Positions 49,156-62,546 of a DNA stretch of 64,000 nt are shown in pieces (positions within the stretch are counted from its first letter, which is position 1; each line of letters begins with the position of its first letter). The stretch is taken from NCBI GenBank assembly GCA_029817715.1, contig JARUPY010000396.1, forward strand, positions 6,386,001 through 6,450,000, read 5' to 3'. The translations under genes were made by a program, and so were the position numbers. Source of the DNA: Melastoma dodecandrum (taxonomy: Eukaryota; Streptophyta; Magnoliopsida; Myrtales; Melastomataceae). The notes below the pieces were generated by a model that saw only the letters and a list, made by a program, of their open reading frames with translations, searched no databases and was not told where the DNA came from.

Positions 49156-49452
49156 TGTTAGGAAATAATCCCACCCTGAATACAACATAGGTAGGGTCTT
49201 GACCCTTCACTTAATTACTAGCTTTAGGTATAAGGAATTTCGACACACAATTTTAATATGATATCAGCGCCAAATTCGTCCCGTCGGACAAAGATTTCGA
49301 ACGAGAATGCCCCACCCCAATAAAGACCCGATGTGAGATTAAAAGGAGATGTTGAAAAATAGTTCCACAATAGATATAACATATATAAGATTCGGACTCT
49401 TCACTTAATTATTAAATTTTTAGGCTAAGGAAACCTTCACACAATTTCAACA
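49156..49452 (+). mobile_element. TRIM element (miniature LTR retrotransposon, 297 bp)
   Basis: Two imperfect direct repeats of about 103 bp: 49156-49258 and 49350-49452. Both start TGTT, share CTTCACTTAATTA, and end ACAATTT(T/C)AA(T/C)A. Directly after the first lies TGATATCAGCGCC (49259-49271), a near match to the Met-tRNA primer site TGGTATCAGAGCC. A purine-rich TTAAAAGGAGA precedes the second repeat. The 5-bp target duplication CTTTT is perfect at 49151-49155 and 49453-49457. There is no coding capacity, so it must be mobilised in trans. Confidence 0.85.
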
Positions 49453-51273
49453 CTTTTGCCAACTCCTCCTTGGATTCAGCACCTGCCTGCCAGAAGGGAA
49501 AGCTGGACTTGCATTGGGTGATCTGGTCCACCCTCTAACTCAGGCTTTTGTTATTCTTATTGATCCCTTGCGTCACCTCACGGTCTCCATTTAACGTTTT
49601 ATGTCACATTAGTTGTCATTTTCTTGGGTTTCCTACTAACAAGTAACTTATCACCCCTGTTGCAGTCAGTGATCACACTCCCCAAGGAGGAGCCCCCCCC
49701 TCCATGAACCATCACTTTCCCACCACAATCCTTGCGTTTAGGGGGATCATGTTTCGTTCTTTGTTCATTTCCTAAACCCACTTCGATCAAGTCCATGGCC
49801 TCGGACTGGTAATAAAAAGGCTTAGAGGCTAACACGGCCCATGTTGGCCCATTACTATTAGTAGGTGTATAATATAATCTGAGTCGAATTGGATTCATGG
49901 TCTGATGGGATGCTCTTGTTTGTTATGTCCTAATGAGACACTTGTGGAGACGTCGTCAAGGGTCCTTCAATCATTGAATTGCGGAAACTGTTTGATGAAA
50001 ACTGATGGAGTGCTGGTATCGATAAATAATAAATAATTTCACTTGAGTTTTTAATTTGGCATGTTTTGGATGGTTGTTCTCCAGAGATCAAAATCACAAG
50101 CCTGGTAACATTTGCAGTTGATCGATGTAATAAAACGTGACATGTCATATTTTTTGGGATAACGTATAATAACTTCGTGACCATATCGTCTCGAGTGTTC
50201 GAAGTAGACTAACTGATTTAAATCTCTCGACGGATTTATATCAAATTGCCGCCGGTTGTATTGGCGTAAAAGATGACCATGACAGTTCAAGGTGTACGAG
50301 TTACGGTCGTGTTCATCTTTTCTATTTATCCAGCCATGACAATTTCACAGTCATCGGAAATTCGCTGCTCTAACGCGATCGAGGTGTACACATGTAACGA
50401 CTCGAAATTGAAGAAGAAGATGGAACTTTGAAATATATGGTTCAACTCTTTCGAAACAACAGCAGGGAAAACAAGGAAACTATTCCATGATCGTTATTAT
50501 CCATTAAGCAATCACCCAGTACAGTGTCACAAGGTTTCCCCTTTCCCTGCCAGTATAAGATCGGAGAAATTTACTTCGTCAAACCTACTCGATAAGAGAA
50601 AATGCGGAGTGCAGACCTCTTCGTTAGCCGCCTCATTTAATGCCACCATATCGCCTTCGATGTGCCTTATAGATCTGTAGAAGACGCGAAAACATAGCCT
50701 ATGGAATGACAACATGGCGACGGCTCTAAAGGGTTCGATTGAAAGGGGGGTGTCTTTCACTTCATAGGCAGAGCCATCATGCCGAATTCAATATCGAGAT
50801 ATAAAATAATTCGCTTAAGCTCGTAAACGTGACAAGCTAATGCACTAAACCCAGGTTCTAAAGCAGAATATGAACCGCATACGAGGAACTTGATTTAATT
50901 TGGATAAGTTTTCTAACCTACAAGTCTCCCCACTGGTCATCAGTCTCACCAACAATTCTCAAAGTACTATTTTAACGAACAGCTCGAAGATTTTGATCAT
51001 CTTTCTTTGACTTTTCTCATGGTTTCCTCTTTCTAGGGCTAAAATTTTCCTCGGGATTTAATTTTTAACAATTTCCAGGAAATCGGCCATTTAATATCAG
51101 AATTTAGCTTGTTTGTTGATAATCTAACATCGGGGAGCCTATAAATACCACTTCCCATTTGCATATTGCATCACACCATATACATCCACGACTAAGCTTT
51201 TTATCCCAAAGCAGTTCTTTCGGCTTCCATTTGTTCGGTACTCTTGTTTTCTTCTTCTCGTTGGAACCCTGCC
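49453..51273. other. Intergenic DNA and promoter of patatin-like gene 1
   Basis: No gene is recognised up to the TATA box at 51140-51147. Confidence 0.4.
51140..51147 (+). promoter_or_regulatory. TATA box of patatin-like gene 1
   Basis: TATAAATA, 134 bases upstream of the ATG at 51274. The second patatin-like gene has the same box at a similar distance. Confidence 0.7.
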
Positions 51274-53015
51274 ATGGAGAGAACAATGAGCATTCCTCTG
51301 CAGCCACCCACATACGGGAACCTCATCACCATCCTAAGCATTGACGGCGGTGGTATACGAGGGATTATCCCCGGAACCATTCTCGCTTTTCTGGAATCCG
51401 AGCTTCAGGTCGTGATGTGGAACCTATGAATCTTCCTGGGGTTATGAAGCAGATGATGCTAAGAATAATTTTTGTTGTTGTTGTTGTTGCAGAAACTGGA
51501 TGGACCGGAAGCAAGGCTTGCGGATTACTTTGACGTCATCTCCGGGACGAGCACCGGCGGTCTTGTGACGGCCATGTTAGCTAGCCCGGATGAGAATAAC
51601 CGTCCCATTTTCGCGGCCAAGGACATCAATGACTTCTACCTGGAAAACTGTCCCAAAATCTTTCCCCAAGAAACGTAATCTTTCTGCATGGATAAACAAA
51701 TCCTTACAACAAATTTTGATTTTTGTGAGATCGAATGGATTATCTAACAACAAACTTATTTTTGTCACTACGCAGGAGTCTGTTTGCTCCGATTGCTAAT
51801 TTTATGAAAGCATTATTTGGACCGAAGTATGACGGGAAATATCTTCACAAACTCGTGAGGGAAAAACTCGGCGAGAGGAAGCTGCATCAGATGATAACTA
51901 ACGTCGTGATTCCGACTTTCGACATCAAGAGTCTTCAGCCTGCCATATTTTCTAGCTTCGAGGTCCCATTTTCTCTTAAAAGAAATTATTGAATATTCAT
52001 TTACTTTTCTTTTTTTGTGCAGTAACATTTCGTAAATTTCATCAGGTGCAGAAGAAGCCATGGATCAATGCCCTGATGTCGGATATTTGCATATCAACCT
52101 CGGCGGCACCGACTTACCTTCCCGCTCATTATTTTAAAACAAAAGATTCAACTGGAAGAATCAGGGAATTCAATCTCATCGATGGTGGTGTGGCCGCAAA
52201 CAATCCGGTATGCTTGAATTTACTCTCAAGAATGCTCGGCTTTGTCATTAGATCCCCATATCGCTGATTTTGACATACTTCTTTTCGGCAGACTCTGGTT
52301 GCCATGGGTGAGGTAACAAAGCAGATCATGGGAGGAAGCTCCGACTACTTCCCTATAAAGCCTATGGACTACGCACGCTTCTTGGTCATATCTCTTGGAA
52401 CTGGAACCAGAAAGACCGAAGGAAAGTACACTGCACAGGAAGCTGCTAGATGGAATGTGGTAGGTTGGTTGACAGCTGGAGGGACACCACTCATCGATGT
52501 ATTCACCCACGCAAGCTCGGATATGGTGGACTTTCATCTTTCTGCCGTATTCCAAGCCTTGCACATTGAACAAAACTACCTCCGGATTCAGGTATGGAAA
52601 TCTCCATCCATTCATCTCCTTTTTTTCTTGTTATGGGCATTAATTGAATTCACATAATGTATAGGATGACACGTTGACCGGGGTGCTGTCCTCTGTCGAC
52701 ATCGCAACTAAGGAAAATCTGAACGACCTGGTGAAAACTGGGGAAGCGCTGCTGAAGAAGCCTGTAACCAGGATGAATATGGAGACGGGAGTCAACGAAC
52801 CGGGCACCACGCAGGAAACTAATGAAGATGCTCTCAAGAGGTATTATATGTTACTCACCTTAGTTGCTCAACAAACACTGATTTCATGGCATGAAAGAAA
52901 ACAACCTAATCACTCTTTCCGGATGCAAAATTGTAGGTTTGCGAGGATTCTCTCAGAAGAGAGACACCTTCGCCTAGTGAGATCGCCCAGCGGCACCACA
53001 ATGGTGTCCAAGTAA
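51274..53015 (+). CDS. Patatin-like acyl hydrolase 1 (406 aa)
   Basis: Exons: 51274-51408, 51493-51674, 51776-51962, 52046-52207, 52292-52591, 52665-52840, 52937-53015. All are GT-AG and 1,221 bases are in frame. The catalytic Ser-Asp dyad of the patatin fold is complete: glycine-rich oxyanion loop DGGGIRG at 24-30, nucleophile elbow GTSTGG with Ser65, and DGG with Asp214. The length is normal for the plant PLP group I. There is no obvious signal peptide, so it is probably cytosolic. Family knowledge: these enzymes release fatty acids from galactolipids and phospholipids, and PLP2-type members are induced by pathogens and stress. Its neighbour at 62547 is a close paralogue in the same orientation, so the pair arose by tandem duplication and was later separated by a Copia insertion and spacer. 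Confidence 0.93.
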
Positions 53016-53266
53016 TCATAATTGCTGCAGACGTAACACTCCAAGTCCTCGGAGAAATCATTAAAGAACAAAATTGTAGAATGGAGGGTGGGAAGGGGCG
53101 TGGGGGCATGCATTTTTTTGTTCTTCAGTTATTTCTTTCATTTGTTATTGAAAATAAACATTTGGATGTACTTGTAGTTCTTTCCATTAAATGAATATAA
53201 AACAAATTTCTTTTTCTAATCCTTTTGTCTTCACTATGTATATATCTAAAGATTGAGGACTTTAAC

Positions 53267-56200
53267 TGTTGGAAACGTTGGGGGCACAATTTTTCGAAAA
53301 AATCGGTAGACTCTGTTGGAAAAATGTTAGGCTCTCTGAGAAAATAATCTGATAATTTTAGGGAAGATTCATTGCAACACACTATATTGAAATCAATATT
53401 ACAAAGGAATTTAAAGGGCAAATCATAATACTATTCATATGTCTAAATTAAAATAAATTTAAGTTACCAAATCCCACAATAACAATCATTTAATATATTC
53501 CATTAAAAACATCTTAAATTCAAGATTAAAACCCTCAACATAAATTGTATTAAATTAATTTTATTTTCAACAATCCCCCTTAAAATTGATTTTCTTCGTG
53601 ACTCCAAGCATGCTCCTCATCTTACTGAAAACATCCACTCCAAGAGACTTTTAAAAATATCCGCAACTTAATCGACAGATTTTACATATTCAAACTTGAT
53701 CTCCTTTTTCGTAACACTCTCGGATGAAGTGATGGCGCGTATCTGTGTTTACTTCGATCATTAAAAACATGATTCATCGCCAATGTTTGAGCAGATTTGT
53801 TGTCGACAAAGATCGTGGTTGCTTCATTCTCGGTCAAGCCTATCTCCATCAACATTCTCCTTAGCCGGATCGCGTGACAAGCGCATACCATAATCGCGAC
53901 ATATTCGGCCTCGCAAAAAGATAGCGTGACGATCGCGTGTTTCTTTGAACTCCACGAAATCTCATTTGACCCCATAAAAAACACAAATCCAGTTGTACTT
54001 TTCCGATCATCTAAGTCTCCGGCAAAATCACTGTCGCAATATCGAACAAGTTGAAATTCATTGGACAATGAATAAAACAGTCCAAAATCGTTGGTACCTT
54101 TTAAGTACCTCAAAACCTCTTCGCCGCCTTCATGTGTTTCGTCGTAGGCATCTCCATGAATCGACTAAAAATCCTCATACTAAAAAGAATATCCGGCCGA
54201 ATACATGTCAATTATCTTAGACATCCCACAAGACTTTTGAACAGTGTCGGATCCACTTTTTCTCCCTCGTCGATTTTGCACAATTTAGCTCCGACCTCTA
54301 TTGGGGTAGACACTGGTTTGCTATTCAACATATTCAATCTGTCAAGAACCTCCTTCACATATGCTTGTTGACAAACAAAAATTCCATCATCCGGTTGATG
54401 GAGTTCTAATCCAAGGTAAAATGACATTAGGCCAATATCTGTCATCTCGACTTCTCGGGCTATATCATTCTTGAAATCTTCAAAGAAACTCGGATTATTT
54501 CCTTTAAAAATAAGATCATCTACGTAAAGGCATACGAACAAACATTCTCCATTTTTATCCATCTTCACATAAACTGCATACTCATGAGGACATCTTGTAA
54601 TATCTTTCTCCCGAAAATAGGCATCAATCCGACTATACCATGCTCGAGGCGCTTGCTTGAGACTGTACAAAGCCCTTTTCAATTTCAAAACCTTTTCTAC
54701 TTGTCCTTTTACCACATAACATTTTAGTTGCTCCACAAAGTCATCTTCCTCAAGAAAACCGTTAAGAAACGGCGACTTTACGTCCAATTGAAAAATTTTC
54801 CAGTTTTTTTGTTCCGCAAAAGAAGTGAAAAATCTGATTGTTTCTAAACAAGTAACTGGAGCAAATACCTCCTCATAGTTCACACCATGTCGTTGTGCAT
54901 ACCCCTTGGCGACAAGCCTCGCTTTATATTTTTTTACGACACCTTTGGCATTCTTTTTCTCCTCGAATATCCACTTCACACCAATCGATTGACCCGCAGG
55001 AAGAGAAGCAAGTTCCCACGTGTCATTCCTTTTAATGGCTCGAATCTCCTCGTCCATGGCTTGGTCTCCATTTCTTCTCCTTACTAGCTTCTTCAAAACT
55101 CAAAGGTATAGTTTCGGCCAAAAGACAAAATATAGAGACATCATCGATTACCCCCGTGTTCTTGAATAGTTCTTGAATAGAGATAAAATATAGAGACATA
55201 TCGGCCAAGATCTCGAATAGTTCTTATCATTCGCAATCCTTCGTTAGAGCTTCCATTTGATGAAGATGCACTAGGAGATGTGTTCGACGTTGTCGGAGGA
55301 ACTACGGGCTGCCATGTTTCATCTCCATGAATTTCCTCATCGAAAAATGAAAAAAATCCGTCGACAACATCTTCTTGTGCTTCCCAATTCCAAGAAGCAT
55401 CTTCATCAAACTCCACATCACGACTCATAACAATCTTCCCGTTGATAGGATTGTAGAGCTTGTACCCCTTTGATTTTCCATCATAGCCGATGAACACAAA
55501 TTTCTCGTTTTTATCGTCAAGCTTTGTTTTCTCTTGATCCGGCACATGCTTATAAGCAATACTCCCAAAGATCCTTAAGTGAGATACATCCGGCTTCAAT
55601 GGGTTTTTGATCTTTCACACTTTTGGCCGGACAACGATTGATGAGATACACCGCACAAGCCACTGCTTCTGCCCAAAACTACTTAGGCATCTTCTTATTT
55701 TTCATGCTACTCCGCGCCATGTTGAGGATGGTCCGGTTTTTTCTTTCAGTCACTCCGTTTTGTTGTGGTAATCTTGGAACTGTGAGGAAGCGCCTAATAC
55801 CATGTTCTTCACAAAAACGGTTAAAAGCACCAGAAATAAATTCTCCCCCTCTATCGGTTCTCAACGCCCGAATAACATAACAACTCTCCCTATCGACCAA
55901 AGCCTTAAAATTCTTAAAAACATCAAAACACTCAGATTTTTCTTTCAAGAAATAAACCCAAGCCTTTCGGCTAAAATCGTCGATGAAAAGTAAAAAATAA
56001 TTACTTTTACCATATGACGACGGCTTGATCGGTCCACAAACATCGACATGAATTAATTCGAGTGGCTTTATTACTCTTGACGTTGCTTCTTTCGGAAAGC
56101 TTTTCCTTGCGTGTTTGTCGAGAGGACACGCTTTACAGAAATGATCCGGATGATCGATCAAAGGCATACCCTTGCCATCTGCTTTTCGTACATCATTTTT

Positions 56201-57949
56201 AGGCCACCAAAATTGAGATGTCCCATCCTCATATGCCAACACCATGCTGGATCCTTCACACACACTTGCAAGCAATTCGGCTCTTCGGTTTGTAGAAGGA
56301 GCGAAAACATCTTATTCGTCGACATCGTCACCTTCGCAGTCAAGTTACGACTCCCGTCCCGTAGCCAAAGATTACGATCCTTCATCAGAATCTCGTAGCC
56401 CCTTTCTATGAATTGTCCCAAACTCAAAATATTGCTCTTTAATTTAGGGACATAATACACATCGGAAATAAACTTGTGAGTATCATCCTTCAACCGAATC
56501 AAAATGGTACATTTGCCTTCAATCTGAATTTTCGAAGCATATCCAATTGTGACACTCCCGGTCGCCCTTTTTCCAGCTCCACAAATTTCGATTTGTCGCC
56601 ACACATGTGGTTACTAGCACCGTTGTTGAAATACCATTGGCTTCCTTCTTCATCAACATCTTGGTTGAGCGCTTGCAACAACGTCTTCCGCTTCTTTCTC
56701 CTCAACCAGATTGACTTCTTCTTTTGCATCCTCGGTGTACCGGCAATTACGGGCATAGTGACCCATTTTGTGACAATTGTAGCACTCAACCCGCGATTTG
56801 TCGTACCCCCTCTCGTATCCGTCTCTTCCTCTTCCTCGTCCTCGTCCGCGTTCTCTTCCTCTACCATGACCTCTCGGATTTTCTCGAGGCTTTTCATCAT
56901 TCTTTTTCGACTTCTTGATTTGTGCTGCAACCTCGACCGCCACCACGAGAATAACCGCGACCTCGACCTCAGTGAACCGCGCTCCCCTTTTTGCCAAATG
57001 AAAGCTTGACTTGAAGGGCATGCTTCAATGGCTCTTTCTTGTGCTTGTTCATCCGCTCCTCGTGCACCCGTAGCGATCCGTTTAATTCATCAACGGACAG
57101 ATTCTCCAAATCTCTGTTCTCCTCAATTGCAACCACAACATGATCAAATCACTGATGTAGAGAGCGTAAAATTTTCTCGATCACTCGAACGTCTTCTATA
57201 CTTTCACCGTTTCTTTTTATTTGGTTGACGATGGATAAGACCCGTGTGAAATAGTCTGAAATAGACTCCGACACTTCCTGAGAAGGGCTTCAAATTCTCC
57301 CCGTAAGATCTGAAGCCGCACTTGCTTTACCTTATCGACTCCTTTGTGAGAATTTTCGAGAATTCCCCACGCCTCCTTCGAAGTTGAGGCATTTGCAACT
57401 TTCTCAAAAACGACATCATCTAAACACTTATGGATGATCGATAGAGCATGCTGGTCATTCTTTTTGTTCTTCTCGAACCTTTGAATAAGGGCCAACTCCG
57501 CATTCTCGTCGGGTTCGGCAAACCCATCGCTGACGATTTCCCACGCACATTGGGAATCGCCTTCACTCGGATAGACCAACTATCGTAGTTGTCCTTCGTA
57601 AGACGCGGATACTGGAAGCTTAAAGACATCCTCGCTCTGATACTACTTTGTTGGAAACGTTGGGGGCACTCATTGTAATTTTCCGGAAAAATCGGTAGAC
57701 TCACAGGGAAAAATGTTAGGCTCTCTGAGAAAACAATCTGATAATTTTTGGGGGAAGACTCACTACAACACACTGTATTGAAATCAACATTACAAAGGAA
57801 TTTAAAGGACAAATCATTAAACGCCTAAATTAAAACAAATCTACGTTACCAAATCCCACAATAACAATAATTTAATATATCCCATTAAAAATATTTTAAA
57901 TTCAAGATTAAAACCCCGACATAGTATTAAATTAATTTTATTTCCAACA
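53267..57949 (-). mobile_element. Ty1/copia retrotransposon, decayed, 4,683 bp
   Basis: LTRs at 53267-53572 (3' LTR) and 57649-57949 (5' LTR), both bounded by TGTTGGAAA... and ...CCAACA. The perfect 5-bp target duplication TTAAC lies at 53262-53266 and 57950-57954. The LTRs differ at roughly one position in ten by eye, so the insertion is not recent. Next to the 5' LTR the minus strand carries AGTATCAGAGC, a Met-tRNA primer site. Gene order on the minus strand is gag, protease, integrase, reverse transcriptase, RNase H, which defines copia. Confidence 0.92.
53682..57640 (-). pseudogene. Copia gag-pol remnant with stops and frameshifts
   Basis: Gag starts near 57620 (LTKDNYDSWSIRVKA) and continues to about 57000. 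The zinc knuckle CYNCHKMGHYARNC lies at about 56770. The protease active site reads NNGASNHMCG (about 56620), with Asn where the catalytic Asp is expected. The integrase has HLNFGGL (about 56210), CGPIKP, DRGGEF (about 55850) and PQQNGVTERKNRT. Reverse transcriptase follows with KWIFEEKKN, YKARLVAKGYAQ and the catalytic YVDDL (about 54520), then RNase H with CDSDFAGDLDDRKSTTG (about 54020). The frame is broken at least at about 57300, 56500, 55600, 55110 and 54200, so it is not autonomous. Confidence 0.85.
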
Positions 57950-57954
57950 TTAAC

Positions 57955-60900
57955 ATCGATTTGGATCAAGGACACAGATTGCTACTAAGATAAATAAATA
58001 CTTTAAAGGTTCTATGCAGAAACCCCACTTGAAATACACTAATTACCCTTTCATTAGAGAACATCGGACATTGAGTTCACTGCTTCGTACATATTCACCC
58101 TTATATATCGAAAGTGTATAACATCTGGAGTGTTGAGGGAGCACAATCCTGGAAAGTTCTCGTGAACTCCCAACCTAATCTCTGTTCCGGTCCATAGACC
58201 CATTACTTAAGCATGCACGAGTATGGACATTTCGCTATCAATCAGTGAAGACAAAATATCGCACTCACCCGGGAAAAAAAAAGAAGTAAAATAAGAGGTA
58301 AAGTTGAAAAGTATAATAGTCGGAAAATGGATTCAAAACCAGATATCGTAGAATGTAGCGTGATCCACGGTGATGGCTAAAGAGTGTTAGGCTGAGTACC
58401 TAACTCAAACCCTAGTTCAATTCATGTTCGAGTTCCTCCATCTTCTTCGACACACTATTTTAAATTTAGCTCGTTATGGCTGCTCGACGATTATACAATT
58501 TTGTCGTTGATTGATTGACTGATTTATTAATGTGTGCACATATACAAGACACTTCGTAACAGTTATGAATAGTTATTATAAAGATAAGTATTACTGCTTA
58601 TTAATTACTTTTCCGTTCTAATTAGTTTATAAAAGAAGAAGCATTAGAAATTCGTGCAGAAGGAGAAATTTGGGCAAAGCAGTACGAAATATTAAGCTTC
58701 CAAAATAGAGGTTGAGAAGAACTTCAAGCGTTATCACCAAAAAGGAGTTCATAATGTCCATGTCCGTGGATGACTATAAGAGGAGTCACGTTTGAGACTA
58801 TTGAAGACGATCATGTTCGAAATCTACGTAAGCGTTTCAAAATAACGATGTACGATTTATTTAACGTGTTTTACTGTCCGATTTATATATATCACATTAT
58901 TCCGAGATAGATTTTGGAATTCCATCATGAGGAAGTTATCGTCGAATGGTTTGGAAGGAGATGGATCGAAACCAAACTTGATGTGTGTAGGATATATCTA
59001 ACCCAGAATGAATTTGTTAAAAGGGTGATTTATATTGGGGACCATTGTTTGTTTAATATGATTTAATACTTCCTATTCTAGTTTGAAGGTGAGGCATTGA
59101 ATAACAGATAACGTGCAAAACCTACGAGACATCTCCGTGAGCAAAGACAAGTTGTTGGAAATCAGTGCGGTGGGCAGCATTTGCCTTGCTTTCCTAAAAG
59201 AACGTGTGAAAATATGTTGGCAGGGTCACGAGGCGCTTTATCACTTTAAAATCTTATTTTATTACCATTCAACTTAGTTTGAAACATAATGCAGTCAGAC
59301 GATCGGGAAACATGATGCAAAATGTCGGCGTTCGATGTCAAAAGCTTACTTTTCTAACTTCCTCAAACATTCTCTCCGTTCAAAGCGAGTCGGGATGCCG
59401 ACAAAGTTCGTGGCATGGAAGAACTTTTACGGTAAGCATCACGGGAAAGAAAAAGTTTTGACAAGAATTACTGCGTAATGTAACTGTCTAGAGGCGAATG
59501 GGACGCCGTCACATTTCTAAAGGTTAAATTTCTGCTGTTCCTCTTGTACTTATGAAACACAACACAGGTTAAAGAACAAGAATAGTGAAGAGACAACACA
59601 TTCGGATTTCTCTTCACACGCGTGGAATGGTGAAAACTTTAGGAGAGAACTTCACGCTTGTCCTCCTTTCTGTCATCACGTGTTGAATCATAATCCCGTT
59701 CGATGATTTTGTCAACTAAACGTGTGGTACGAGTCGCGTTAAACAGATAACTTAGAACGTTTACGTACTCGAGATGTCCGAAATAAGGAGGGACACGACA
59801 TGCTCTTGTCAAATGCATTTCATTCTTATCATGTATTCCGCCGATAAAGTTGTCCAAGCTACGTGCAATACGCTATTATATTCTCCGTCTACCGAATTTT
59901 AGATCCCGTGGCGTCGCCGCCTATAACGAATCGAGGACAAGAAGGGAAGAATTGCATTTGGTATTAGTGCTTCATCCTTGCGCTGAGACGTGGCCCGCAT
60001 AATCTTCAAACCAACAAGTCACATGAAAGACCAAGAGTCTAACCAACAATTCTCCAATGTTTGACGAGTGATGATGATTAGACAAATGGATCAGGAACGA
60101 CTTGAACGGAAGTTTGAAATCTTGATTCCAAAAGGGATTCCGTCAACGAACTCCATTCATTCACGTGTGCCGTGTGTTTGGTGGAACGGCAACCGAATTA
60201 TTGCAACCGCCTAGACAAAAATTAAACGTCGGCGTCGGACTCGGCCTCGACCTCGACCTCCACCCGGTCAAAGAAATATATATGTCGATACAACGTGAAA
60301 AACAAAGCATCACACGACTCGATGTAATAAAAAACAAATAGTTGATATTTTATCTTAGCATTAGGGACATGTTTAACGAGTACCAAGTAATATTTTTAAT
60401 TTTTCAGCAAAACCGGTGCCCAAGGTGGCTGAATGATGGCTGCTCAAGGGTTTCATATTACTATAAAATTAACCTTTGGCGAGAGCCCCTAGTCGTCTAA
60501 TTTATGGTTTAATCATTAAACTATGGAGTGAAGTAATGGTCACTAATTCGAATAAGTGAAATTATCTTAAAATATCATCGGTTGTTTCCAATGCAAGTCT
60601 TAAAAAGAGTAAGCGCCAATATATTACTATTTTAGGGTCGAAATTTTATTTCATAGTCATGCTTGTCAAGGTCAATTTTGTTTCTTCAAGAAAGGAAAAG
60701 GAATAGATCAGTTAATGTAATCTCGAAGAAAAATGAATTTTCTTGGTGCCTATTTAATTTCATATGACATTTAAAGTTTACGATATTAAGTCGAGCGGGA
60801 TAAGGAAAATCTCTATGTCGAAACACGAAAAAGCCAACAAAGGCCGCTTACCCTAGTTGATTCATTAGCAATATTATCAAATGGTGGTCCATTATAGACA

Positions 60901-62546
60901 TCAAATCGGCGGGGATCAATACCGATGTTTCTCAAAATAATGGAGCGAAGTAAAGAAAGAAAGAAACGTTGCCATCCAGACACGAGTTTATTCGACGGCC
61001 CTGCCCAACGTGATGTAGCTTTTCAATCGAACGTCACAATTCGACTTTATCGATAGCGCCACGTGAACAATTTTTGACGACGATCGGGTTAGCAACCATT
61101 GTCAAAGGTATGCCCCCCCATGTGTGATTATCCAAATTATTTGCCTTTGGCATATTCTTCGCTTTTGGCCCCATTGCTGATATTGGAAATGATGGTAGTT
61201 TTTCTTCTCTTGCGAGGGACAGACATTGTCTGCACGACGGAGTCAATAGGGCTTTCACTATGCTCGGGTGTAAACAGATAAAAAAAAAAAATACTCACGA
61301 GCGAATTGCCTACTTACGAAAACTGTCGTGGGAATTACACTTTTTACATGCATTACTTCGGTGCCAAACTACGGATTTAGCGTAATTTGATTGATTTTGA
61401 TTTCATGGGGGGATCTTTTTAAGATTTGAACACAGATCATTGTCGTAACCATTGGACTAATGAATTGATCCAAAATTTCGTGTTTCTTTAGGGAAAAAAA
61501 GAATCTTATGGTAGAAGGATGAGACAGTAAAAACTTTGCAAGAAAGAGGCTTTGACATGTTCCCATTCATGAAATAATTTTCTTTTCATATGTCCTTCAA
61601 TCAAACACCCGGTTTCTGCTTTTGGACGATCATATAACAGAGCACGAGCGACGATTCTTCAAATCCATACAACCCGGTGCCGACGATGATGACCTCGTCA
61701 GATCCTTCGCCATCGAACGATTGCTTCCGGTGATGGTAAACACGACAACTTGACCACCAAAACCTTTTCATCAATATCTTTTATGTGAACTACAAGGTAT
61801 TACATCTTTTTACTTTATCGGAAAAACTTGAGTTGTTCTAAAACGGTTATCATTTTCGAATCCTTGATTAATGAAAGATGTAGTCGGTTTTTTCCACTAA
61901 TACAAGATATTGGATTTGATTGGACGACCCACAAAATGATAATCTTCATTATTCCTCCCTCTTAAAAGTCTCACCTACTATTCCCATATCATGGGGCCAT
62001 AGTCAAATGCTCATCCGGGCATGATTTTTTTTTTTTTAACTTTTGTTTGCATGCAAGAACGGGTTTTAGATTGAACTCGGATCGAGCACTGAACAATGAA
62101 GTTCTTGATAGGGATTCATAAAATTTGAACTTAAAATATTACTTAGCAAGTGCAAATGTTGAATGATCGTCTAAAAACCAAACTCTTCGTTCGTTCGAAC
62201 TTCGTCTCCACTCGGTTGATAGGATTAGACTATGAATTAGCTGTCATGCGGTCGGGATTTATCATCTTTTCGGGCAACATCATTAAATTATGACTTTTCT
62301 GGGGAGGATTTGTGATTTCCACTGGTCAAACTTGAACCCTTCCAAGAAACACCCCTCCCCCTCCCCATGGAAGCTCAAAATCAAGGTATCGATCCTCCTA
62401 TAAATACTCCAAGTCCATTGCAAGGCTCTATATCATACCAACATAAGCAGCCCTGTCACGAAAGTAGACGAGCAGTCTCGTTTCCGGTGGTTTGATCTAC
62501 AACATATCCTTCATCTTGTATTGCATCCGTTTGATCTAGATCATCC
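57955..62546. other. Long AT-rich intergenic region
   Basis: No open frame here reads like a known protein and no LTR pair was found. It ends with the promoter of patatin-like gene 2 (TATA at 62399-62406). Parts may be old transposon debris. Confidence 0.4.
62399..62406 (+). promoter_or_regulatory. TATA box of patatin-like gene 2
   Basis: TATAAATA, 148 bases upstream of the ATG at 62547, in the same arrangement as patatin-like gene 1. Confidence 0.7.
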
